From JBKPRX01 sp046734795 (GTDB lineage Bacteria; Actinomycetota; Thermoleophilia; Gaiellales; Gaiellaceae), in assembly GCA_046734795.1 (NCBI GenBank), contig JBKPRX010000060.1, positions 1 through 7,522 of the forward strand: a stretch of 7,522 nt of DNA, given 5' to 3'. The position numbers and the translations under genes were made by a program. The notes beneath the pieces are model-generated. The model worked only from the letters and a program-made list of their open reading frames with translations, was not told the origin of the DNA and made no database searches. Of this stretch, positions 1 through 4,524 are shown one piece after another (positions within the stretch are counted from its first letter, which is position 1; each line of letters opens with the position of its first letter).

Positions 1-167
1 TCGTGCGGCGGCAGCTCGCCGGCGAGGAAGGCCTTCGCCGTCTCGGGGTCGTCGTAGCCTCGCCGGACGAGGACGCTGGCGGTGAGCTCGCTGATCCCGA
101 GGGATGCCACGAGCCGCTTCGTCTGCCCGCGAGGGCACGGACGGAGCGTCCACGTGCCCTGGTGCAT
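1..167 (-). CDS. recJ: RecJ single-stranded-DNA exonuclease, N-terminal fragment (runs off left edge)
   Basis: Only the first 55 codons are present. RecJ is a cytoplasmic 5'-to-3' single-strand-specific exonuclease that resects DNA in recombination and repair. The visible part is the short leader that precedes the DHH phosphoesterase domain. It has an early Trp (W6, in TWTLRP), a helix with LVASLGIS (19-26), and the family signature RRGYDDPETAKAFLAGEL (35-52), which matches the RecJ pattern 'L..RG..dpe.a..FL.p'. No catalytic motif (DHH, DHHA1) lies inside the window, so the call rests on this leader alone. ATG at 167-165 is the first plausible start. No normally spaced Shine-Dalgarno is seen, but TACCGT lies 9 bases upstream. 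The stop of the preceding membrane-protein gene is 45 bases away on the same strand, so the two may also be co-transcribed. The fit to RecJ is good but short. Confidence 0.8.
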   Translation of the reverse strand, partial: MHQGTWTLRPCPRGQTKRLVASLGISELTASVLVRRGYDDPETAKAFLAGELPPH

Positions 168-176
168 TGTCCTAGC

Positions 177-182
177 ACGGTA
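177..182 (-). promoter_or_regulatory. Candidate -10 box for recJ
   Basis: On the minus strand TACCGT (TANNNT) ends 9 bases before the recJ ATG, which would place transcription start at or within a few bases of the start codon. No convincing -35 was found. It lies in the 45-base gap after the 95-residue membrane-protein gene, so it would be an internal promoter if those genes also form an operon. The assignment rests on position and the three conserved bases only. Confidence 0.35.
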
Positions 183-212
183 GGAAGCGGGTCGGACGGA
201 GCCCGCGCGGCG

Positions 213-500
213 CTATTCGCGCGGCAGCTCGACGCCGAGCAGCGCGAGCAGCGAGATGACGCCGATTCCGCCGATGATGACCGCAGCCCAAAGCCTCGGA
301 CGGCGTGTCTCGCGGATCTGGTCGACGGCGACTTTGACCCAGAAAAGGATCAGTCCTGCGACAGTCAGAACCGCAACGACGAGCAGCGGCGCGAGGTAGA
401 TCGCGCGCTCGAGCGGCCACTCGAGGAGCGACGCGGTGACGACGACGAGCACGACGACACCGATCGAAGCGATGACGATCTTGCGTGTCATGGGCGTCAT
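213..500 (-). CDS. Small three-helix integral membrane protein, function unknown
   Basis: This is a 95-residue protein I cannot assign to a family. Three hydrophobic stretches are clear: about 8-25 (IVIASIGVVVLVVVTASL), 35-57 (including LAPLLVVAVLTVAGLILF) and 69-90. A charged loop between helices 2 and 3 (DQIRETRRPR, 60-69) is probably cytoplasmic by the positive-inside rule. The tail ends in the acidic/basic ELPRE. There is no signal-peptidase site and no cofactor motif. Two ATG codons, at 500 and 491, could start it. The first is preferred because a TACAGT -10 box sits 7 bases upstream of it. It lies directly upstream of recJ in the same direction with a 45-base gap, so it may share a transcript with recJ. 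No functional link can be read from the sequence. Confidence 0.7.
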   Translation of the reverse strand: MTPMTRKIVIASIGVVVLVVVTASLLEWPLERAIYLAPLLVVAVLTVAGLILFWVKVAVDQIRETRRPRLWAAVIIGGIGVISLLALLGVELPRE

Positions 501-507
501 GGCCGCA

Positions 508-513
508 ACTGTA
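508..513 (-). promoter_or_regulatory. Candidate -10 box, leaderless start of the 95-residue membrane protein
   Basis: On the minus strand TACAGT is followed by exactly 7 bases (TGCGGCC) and then ATG at 500. This is the spacing expected when transcription begins at the start codon itself, and there is no Shine-Dalgarno. It lies within the 35-base divergent gap, so its -35 region would fall inside the plus-strand gene that begins at 536. Confidence 0.5.
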
Positions 514-521
514 CCCAGGGC

Positions 522-527
522 TATCCT
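522..527 (+). promoter_or_regulatory. Candidate -10 box, near-leaderless start of orf150
   Basis: TATCCT (TANNNT) is followed by 8 bases and then GTG at 536. It supports GTG 536 over the longer reading that would begin at GTG 485 inside the divergent gene. No Shine-Dalgarno is present between this box and the GTG. Its -35 region would overlap the -10 of the opposing promoter at 508-513. Confidence 0.45.
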
Positions 528-535
528 TTGTCTTG

Positions 536-988
536 GTGGAGCCGAACTACCACTCCGGCGACGACTTCGAGATCGAGTTCCTGAGCTACCGCTTCTGCTT
601 CGCTGCGGAGGACTTCGAGGAGCGGGTCACGGCGGCGGGCGTCAAGCTCGGCTTGCTTCAGGGAAACGAGCTCGACACCGACGAGACCGCCGACCTCGTC
701 GAGCTCGTCGAGCGCGGGGCGATCGAGGAGCCGCGCAGTGCTCTCGGCCGCTACCTCGTCCGGCATTGGGAGCAGCTCGCGCTCGTGCACGGCGAGTCGC
801 TCGTCTACTGGCTTCGCAAGCTCGTCTTTCGGAGTGCCTGGCTCGACCACCGCGTCAAGGAAGGCCTGCTCGAAGTGAGCTGGGACGAGACCCAGGCCGA
901 CTTCGCCTACGCACATCCGCACGGCGGTCGTGCGCTGCTCGAGCTCGCGCCGGTGCCGTCGTGGCACGAGCTCCAGTTTCGCCGATGA
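536..988 (+). CDS. Acidic soluble protein of about 150 residues, function unknown
   Basis: I do not recognise this family. Translation from GTG 536 gives 150 residues, rich in Glu, Asp, Leu and aromatic residues, without signal peptide or membrane segment. The N-terminus (EPNYHSGDDFEIEF) looks like an extended strand region. The middle (27-65) and the stretch 67-112 read as amphipathic helices, including LGRYLVRHWEQLALVHGESL (70-89) with several conserved-looking Trp/His positions. The C-terminus carries HPHGGRALLEL. An in-frame GTG at 485 would add 17 residues but would overlap the start of the divergent gene and has no better initiation signal, so 536 is preferred. Its TGA overlaps the ATG of the following membrane protein (ATGA, 985-988), implying coupled translation and perhaps a shared function. 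Strong third-position G/C bias supports coding, and the opposite-strand reading here is a shadow. Confidence 0.65.
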   Translation: MEPNYHSGDDFEIEFLSYRFCFAAEDFEERVTAAGVKLGLLQGNELDTDETADLVELVERGAIEEPRSALGRYLVRHWEQLALVHGESLVYWLRKLVFRSAWLDHRVKEGLLEVSWDETQADFAYAHPHGGRALLELAPVPSWHELQFRR

Positions 989-1695
989 TCGAGCGTGCGC
1001 CAGTACTCCGCGCACTCGCGCTTGCGTCGTACCTCGCCGTCGGTCTCGCGATCGACACGCAACTCGAGCTCGGCTACGACGGCCAATACGCACTCGCCGC
1101 CGTGACGTGGTTCGTGCTCGCAGCGGCGTGCGCTTCGTTGCCGTGGGAGCAGCGCGCGCAAGTTGCGGGTGTCGTCGTGTTCGCGACGATCGGCGAGGTG
1201 ACGGGCTCGCTCATCTGGGGCGTGTACACCTACCGCCTGCACAACCTGCCGCTCTTCATCCCGCCCGGACACGGGATCGTGTACTTGACGGGTCTCGCAC
1301 TCGCCCGCGCGTTTCGTCCGCGGCCGCTCGTGCTCGTCGCGAGCATCGGCGCGATCGCGTGGGCGGTCGCAGGACTGACCGTGCTGCCGCGTCTCGACGT
1401 TGCCGGAGCGTTCGGCGTGCCGCTTCTCTGCGCATTCCTCTGGTGGTCGCGCAATCGGGCCGCGTACGCGGGCGTCTTCGTCGTCGTCGCGGCGCTCGAG
1501 CTGTACGGAACGGCGATCGGCACGTGGCGCTGGGAAGAGCGCCTGCCGGGTCTCGGAGTCCCGCAAGGCAATCCGCCGAGCGGAGCGGCAAGCGGCTACG
1601 TGTGGTTCGACGTGATGGCGATGCTGATCGCGCCGGCGCTGCTCGTCGGGGCCAAACGGCTTCGCCGTCTCGAACCGTTGCCGACCGAGGCCTAA
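985..1695 (+). CDS. Eight-helix integral membrane protein with duplicated E-G-(Y/W)-PP motif, function unknown
   Basis: This 236-residue protein starts at ATG 985, overlapping the stop of orf150 by four bases. I count about eight hydrophobic segments: 8-24, 36-52, 60-80, 90-110, 114-134, 139-154, 159-178 and 205-223. The most distinctive residues lie in two loops. The first is E71-V-T-G74, then WGVYTYR (78-84) and IPPGHG (92-97). The second is E172-L-Y-G175, then TWRW (180-183) and QGNPPSG (194-200), followed by D209 at the start of the last helix. Buried acidic residues, paired aromatics and the GHG turn suggest a catalytic or binding membrane site rather than a simple anchor. The first loop loosely recalls carotenoid-biosynthesis membrane proteins of the CruF type (an E..G...G.Y.Y pattern), but I would not assign that function. 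No nearby gene suggests carotenoid metabolism. It ends with a basic tail, so the C-terminus is probably cytoplasmic. Confidence 0.78.
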   Translation: MIERAPVLRALALASYLAVGLAIDTQLELGYDGQYALAAVTWFVLAAACASLPWEQRAQVAGVVVFATIGEVTGSLIWGVYTYRLHNLPLFIPPGHGIVYLTGLALARAFRPRPLVLVASIGAIAWAVAGLTVLPRLDVAGAFGVPLLCAFLWWSRNRAAYAGVFVVVAALELYGTAIGTWRWEERLPGLGVPQGNPPSGAASGYVWFDVMAMLIAPALLVGAKRLRRLEPLPTEA

Positions 1696-1817
1696 GACCT
1701 AACTCCGCTGCAAGCGCGTCGTCGTACGGATAAACGCCTTGCCGCGCTCCGGCGCAGCCTCGCGCGTCCAGGACCGCAAGCGAACCACCGCTCGGCCTAG
1801 CAAGGATTCGTTCAGAC
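1696..1817. other. Noncoding stretch between the membrane protein and the CHRD remnant
   Basis: About 120 bases without a credible gene. I looked for a promoter for the CHRD gene and found no convincing -35/-10 pair. The run GTACGGATAAACG near 1723-1735 is the only AT-richer patch. No stable terminator hairpin with a T-run follows the membrane-protein stop. Open frames crossing this stretch on either strand have shadow-type composition. Confidence 0.5.
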
Positions 1818-1829
1818 AGGGGGGAGAAC
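1818..1829 (+). promoter_or_regulatory. Strong ribosome binding site of the decayed CHRD gene
   Basis: The purine run AGGGGGGAGAAC ends immediately before GTG 1830, with its GGGGAG core at usual Shine-Dalgarno spacing. It is the clearest such site in the window, and it marks the start of a gene that was once well translated. Confidence 0.65.
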
Positions 1830-1938
1830 GTGAAGCGAGCATTCGCGTTGCTCGTCGGTGGCGAACCTCACAGGCTTCTACGCGAACGTTCACACGACTG
1901 ACTTCCCGGCCGGCGCGATCCGCGGCCAGCTCGGCTAG
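1830..1938 (+). pseudogene. Decayed CHRD-domain (secreted) protein gene with large internal deletion
   Basis: Two pieces of one gene type lie end to end. The first is GTG 1830 followed by VKRAFALLVG, the usual start of a Sec signal peptide, behind a strong ribosome binding site. The second, from 1861 in another frame, reads ANLTGFYANVHTTDFPAGAI and then RGQLG with a stop at 1936-1938. The NVHT...FPAGAIRGQL pattern is the C-terminal signature of the CHRD domain, a beta-rich extracellular domain common in actinobacteria that usually spans over 100 residues. The roughly 100 or more residues expected between the two pieces are absent and the junction (about 1857-1863) shifts frame. Read straight through from GTG, the frame leaves the CHRD sequence and stops after 23 codons (TGA at 1899-1901). 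The product is therefore almost certainly non-functional. An assembly collapse is the alternative explanation. Confidence 0.75.
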
Positions 1939-1952
1939 CGCGATCCGCCTAC

Positions 1953-1990
1953 GGTGGGTGCGGGGCCGGCGGCCCGGCTCGCACCCCACC
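1953..1990. terminator. GC-rich hairpin between converging genes, possible bidirectional terminator
   Basis: GGTGGGTGCG (1953-1962) pairs with CGCACCCCACC (1980-1990) in a 10-base-pair stem with a single bulged C. Inside it, GGGCC (1963-1967) can pair with GGCCC (1971-1975) around a GGC loop. It stands 14 bases after the CHRD remnant stop and one base before the stop of orf107 on the other strand, so it sits where a shared terminator would be. There is no T-run on either side, so it is not a canonical intrinsic terminator. GC-rich hairpins without T-runs are proposed to act as terminators in actinobacteria. Confidence 0.5.
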
Positions 1991-1991
1991 G

Positions 1992-2315
1992 TCAGAGCTT
2001 CGGGGGCGTGAACCCGAAGCGTGCGATCTTCGCATCCTCGCGGCCGAGCGCGATGCGGCGAACCGACCCGAGCGGCACGATCACGTGCTCGACCGGCTCT
2101 CCCCCGTCCTCCTGGAATGGACAAAGCGTGACGAATCCGAATCCCGGTTCGGGCGAGATCTCTTTCACGTGCAGGAGCGCGCCGTCGATGAGCTCGACCT
2201 CGACGGCGACTTGCTCCACTCCATGCTTGCTCGCGAACTCCGCGACCTGACGCTCGAGACGGTCGACGAACTGCTCGAGCGGACCCGCAGCGCCGGGGAT
2301 CCAGAGCGAGCTCAC
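1992..2315 (-). CDS. Uncharacterised 107-residue protein coupled to ruvB
   Basis: This is a small soluble protein I cannot name. Residues 12-31 form a probable amphipathic helix (PLEQFVDRLERQVAEFASKH). After this come a beta-strand pair (VEQVAVEVELIDGALLHVKEI, 33-53), a Gly/Pro turn (SPEPGFGFV, 54-62), another strand region, and EHVIVPLGSVRRIALGR (76-92). The last part resembles the closing strands of a small beta-barrel, in which a conserved 'P...I..I' follows a strand. There is no Cys cluster, nucleotide-binding motif, signal peptide or membrane segment. Its GTG start overlaps the ruvB stop (GTGA, 2315-2312) and no Shine-Dalgarno precedes it, so it probably depends on re-initiation by ribosomes finishing ruvB. 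This makes it the fourth gene of the ruvCAB transcript. The position suggests, without proving, a link to Holliday-junction processing. Confidence 0.78.
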   Translation of the reverse strand: MSSLWIPGAAGPLEQFVDRLERQVAEFASKHGVEQVAVEVELIDGALLHVKEISPEPGFGFVTLCPFQEDGGEPVEHVIVPLGSVRRIALGREDAKIARFGFTPPKL

Positions 2316-3328
2316 GAAAAGAGCGTCGGCTCGGGTTCCACGTCTGCGGCGACGTGCGCGCGGCCGAGCTTCGTGATCGTGCGACCGCGCGGCGTTCGCT
2401 GGATGAAGCCGAGCTGCAGCAGGTAGGGCTCGTAGACGTCCTCGATTGTGTCCGGCTCTTCGCCGAGCGCGACCGCGAGCGTCGAGAGTCCAACGGGTCC
2501 GCCGTCGAACTTGCCGTGGATCGCGCGCAAGAGCTCGCGGTCGGTGGCCTCGAGTCCGTGCGCGTCGACCTCGAGGAGCTCGAGCGCCTCGCGTGCGATG
2601 TCGGTCGTGATCGCGCCGGCGTGACGCACCTGCGCGACGTCGCGGACGCGGCGCAAGATGCGGTTCGCGATTCGTGGGGTGCCGCGCGAGCGGCGGGCGA
2701 TGTCGTCGGCGGCTTCTTCTGCGATCTCGACGGCAAGGATGCGCGCGGAGCGACGGACGATCGCGCCGAGCTCCGCCGGCTCGTAGTACCCGAGGCGGAA
2801 CGTCATCCCGAACCGGTCCCGGAGCGGCGTCGTCAGCAGACCTGTGCGTGTCGTCGCACCGACGAGCGTGAACGGCGGCAAGTCGAGCGTCAGCGTACGC
2901 GCCGCCGGGCCTTGGCCGACGATGATGTCGAGTCGAAAGTCCTCGAGCGCGGGATAGAGGATCTCCTCCACCGCGCGGTTCAAGCGGTGAATCTCGTCGA
3001 CGAACAGCACATCGCGCTCTTCGAGCGACGTGAGGATCGCGGCCATGTCGCCCTTCCGCTCGAGCGCGGGACCGGCAACGGTGCGGATCCCGACGCCGAG
3101 CTCTTCGCGGATCACGAACGCGAGGCTCGTCTTGCCGAGCCCCGGCGGTCCGACGAGCAGCACGTGGTCGAGCGCGTCGCCGCGCGCCATGGTGGCCTGG
3201 AGCGCGATCGCGAGCTGCTCTTTGATGCGCTCTTGCCCGACGAACTCGTCGAGTCGGCGCGGCCGAAGCGAGCGTTCGACCTCTTCGTCTTCGAGCACAC
3301 CGGTCGGTGCGAGGAACTGCGTCGTCAC
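2312..3328 (-). CDS. ruvB: RuvB, Holliday junction branch-migration ATPase
   Basis: RuvB is the hexameric AAA+ motor that, loaded by RuvA, pumps DNA through a Holliday junction. The 338-residue length is normal. Motifs run in family order: N-terminal LRPRRLDEFVGQE (21-33), Walker A GPPGLGKTS (60-68), Walker B with DEIH (111-114), sensor 1 and its extension GATTRTGLLTTPLRDRFG (157-174) containing the arginine finger in LRDRFG, sensor 2 GTPRIANR (216-223), and the C-terminal winged-helix DNA-binding domain (about 256-325) with GPVGL, TIEDVYEPYLLQ and RTPRGR. All key residues are intact. It starts at GTG 3328, which overlaps the ruvA stop (GTGA) and has a GAGG/GGCGGG purine run upstream. Its own stop overlaps the next gene. 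It is surely transcribed with ruvC and ruvA. Confidence 0.98.
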   Translation of the reverse strand: MTTQFLAPTGVLEDEEVERSLRPRRLDEFVGQERIKEQLAIALQATMARGDALDHVLLVGPPGLGKTSLAFVIREELGVGIRTVAGPALERKGDMAAILTSLEERDVLFVDEIHRLNRAVEEILYPALEDFRLDIIVGQGPAARTLTLDLPPFTLVGATTRTGLLTTPLRDRFGMTFRLGYYEPAELGAIVRRSARILAVEIAEEAADDIARRSRGTPRIANRILRRVRDVAQVRHAGAITTDIAREALELLEVDAHGLEATDRELLRAIHGKFDGGPVGLSTLAVALGEEPDTIEDVYEPYLLQLGFIQRTPRGRTITKLGRAHVAADVEPEPTLFS

Positions 3329-3882
3329 GCGACCCGCCTCAGCGCTTGGCGAACCTGCTCTTCGACGGTGGCGTCTGGATCGACATGCGCGAGCGCTGCT
3401 TCCGCATCGAGGATCGAGTAGCCGAGCTCGACGAGCGCGTCGCGTGCAGTGAGCTCTGCGCCGGCAGGAAGCTCCGTCACGTCCGCGCTGATGACGGACT
3501 TCAGCTCGAGCACGATGCGCTCGGCCGTCTTCTTGCCGATCCCGGGGATCGCCTGGAAGCGCGTTGCGTCCTCGCGCGCGATCGCGCGTCGGAGCTCGGC
3601 CGGCGGCGAGCCGGAGACGACGGCGAGCGCGACCTTCGGGCCGATGCCATTCACGGTGAGGAGCTGCACGAAGAGCTCGCGCTCGGCGCGATCGGCGAAC
3701 CCGAAGAGCTGGAGGGTGTCCTCGCGGACATGCGTGTACGTCTCGAGCGTGACTTCGTCTGCGCCGTTGGCGCGGCGAACTGCGGTCGGCGTCGCAGCCA
3801 CGAGGTAGCCGACTCCATCGACGTCGATGATGAGGCCTTCGGGCGTCGAGGCGACCGCCTTTCCGCGCAGTCGCGCGATCAT
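3325..3882 (-). CDS. ruvA: RuvA, Holliday junction recognition protein
   Basis: RuvA forms tetramers that hold the Holliday junction in a square-planar form and recruits RuvB. The 185-residue protein shows the three family domains. An OB-fold spans about 1-63 (starting MIARLRGKAV, with VDGVGYLV at 21-28). Two helix-hairpin-helix motifs bind the DNA backbone: VNGIGPKVA (77-85) and IPGIGKKTAERIV (112-124). A flexible linker near 133-144 leads to the C-terminal three-helix domain (145-185) that contacts RuvB, including ALVELGYSILDAEAAL. It is a little shorter than the E. coli protein, mainly in the linker. The ATG at 3882 overlaps the ruvC stop (ATGA), with AAGG about 8 bases upstream. Its stop overlaps the ruvB start. 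Nothing is missing or odd. Confidence 0.97.
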   Translation of the reverse strand: MIARLRGKAVASTPEGLIIDVDGVGYLVAATPTAVRRANGADEVTLETYTHVREDTLQLFGFADRAERELFVQLLTVNGIGPKVALAVVSGSPPAELRRAIAREDATRFQAIPGIGKKTAERIVLELKSVISADVTELPAGAELTARDALVELGYSILDAEAALAHVDPDATVEEQVRQALRRVA

Positions 3883-4367
3883 CCGGCGACCTTCAGGAGC
3901 GGCGGTGCGAGCGCGTGGCAGATCGCGACCGCGAGCGCGTCGGCAGCGTGGTTCGGCGTCGGCAGACGATCGAGCGCGAGGATCGCGCGCACCATTCGCT
4001 GCACCTGCGCTTTCTCAGCGCGGCCGTAGCCGCAAACCGCCTGCTTCACTCGTGACGGCGAGTACTCGGCGCACGGAAGCCCGACGTGGGCGGCCGCGAC
4101 GAGCACGGCGCCTCGCGCCTGCCCGACGGAGAGCGCGATGCGGGCGTCGGCGCCGACGAACGACTCCTCGAGCGCCACGGCAACCGGCCCGTGCTCCGCT
4201 ACGAGCGCGACGACGCCGTCGAAGATCGTCTTCAATCGAGCCTCCGCGGGGTCGCGCGCGGACGTCTGCCACCAGCCGTGGATAACCGCCTGGAGGCGGC
4301 CTCCGTCTGAGTGGACGATTCCGTATCCGCATGCAGCCGTGCCGGGATCGATCCCGAGGACCCTCAC
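3879..4367 (-). CDS. ruvC: RuvC, Holliday junction resolvase
   Basis: RuvC is the dimeric, Mg-dependent endonuclease that cuts Holliday junctions after RuvAB branch migration. The 162 residues carry the RNase H-like fold markers: GIDPGTAACGYGIV (5-18) with catalytic D7, VALEESF (64-70) with E67, DARIALSVGQARG (74-86), EYSPSRVKQAVCGYGRAEKAQV (101-122), and NHAADALAVAICH (139-151) with D143. The position equivalent to E. coli D138 is His140. The same His is found in other RuvC proteins, such as that of Thermus, so activity is expected. It is the first gene of the ruvC-ruvA-ruvB-orf107 transcript. The start is GTG 4367. No Shine-Dalgarno is present, but TAACCT ends 6 bases upstream, the arrangement of a leaderless mRNA. 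I see no obvious actinobacterial LexA-type box (GAAC-N4-GTTC) upstream, so damage induction is not evident. Confidence 0.97.
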   Translation of the reverse strand: MRVLGIDPGTAACGYGIVHSDGGRLQAVIHGWWQTSARDPAEARLKTIFDGVVALVAEHGPVAVALEESFVGADARIALSVGQARGAVLVAAAHVGLPCAEYSPSRVKQAVCGYGRAEKAQVQRMVRAILALDRLPTPNHAADALAVAICHALAPPLLKVAG

Positions 4368-4524
4368 GGGAAGAGGTTAGGCGGCGTCCCGGACGTTCCT
4401 TCGTCGCGTCAGTTGTAGCGGCAGAGGCGATCGCCGAGCGGACCTGCAGCGCCTTTGTGGAGATCAGCGCCCCCGGCCGGTCTCCTCCCCCGAAAAGGGG
4501 CTGTGCGTGTAAGGGTCTTTCGCG
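4368..4524. promoter_or_regulatory. Divergent promoter region between ruvC and the alpha/beta hydrolase gene
   Basis: These 157 bases must hold the promoters for both directions. For ruvC a -10 box is visible close to the start codon. For the hydrolase only a near match, TAAGGGT at 4510-4516, lies 8 bases before the ATG; its AAGGG could alternatively act as a weak ribosome binding site. Two symmetrical sequences could be protein-binding or fold-back sites: the perfect palindrome GGCGATCGCC at 4426-4435, and CCCC-CGAAAA-GGGG at 4487-4500, which could form a short hairpin in the hydrolase leader. No recognised operator was identified. Confidence 0.5.
4374..4379 (-). promoter_or_regulatory. Candidate -10 box, leaderless start of the ruvCAB operon
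   Basis: On the minus strand TAACCT is followed by six bases (CTTCCC) and then GTG 4367. There is no purine-rich ribosome binding site in that gap. The spacing would put the first transcribed base at or next to the start codon. No TTGACA-like -35 is visible at the usual distance. Confidence 0.5.

Noticed and set aside
485..535. Earlier GTG start for the 150-residue protein
   Set aside because: It would overlap the first codons of the divergent membrane-protein gene and its promoter. The candidate -10 box at 522-527 fits the later GTG at 536.
3..584. A 193-codon plus-strand frame at the left edge
   Set aside because: It crosses recJ, the small membrane protein and their promoters in a shadow frame rich in Asp/Arg. 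The minus-strand readings have recognisable RecJ and transmembrane features.
436..984. N-terminal extension of the membrane protein frame back to 436
   Set aside because: The extension is an Arg-rich shadow of orf150. The membrane protein has a proper hydrophobic start at ATG 985, overlapping the orf150 stop.
2354..3421. A 355-codon plus-strand frame opposite ruvB
   Set aside because: It is a mirror reading of ruvB with biased, motif-free composition. RuvB has every family motif in order.
3974..4007. Possible loss of a catalytic acid in RuvC (His140 in place of Asp)
   Set aside because: The His variant at this site is known in functional RuvC proteins such as that of Thermus. The other catalytic residues are intact, so it is not a sign of inactivation.
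4426..4435. GGCGATCGCC palindrome upstream of ruvC as an SOS operator
   Set aside because: It does not match the GAAC-N4-GTTC LexA-type box used in actinobacteria, and 10-base GC palindromes containing CGATCG are common in this kind of genome.
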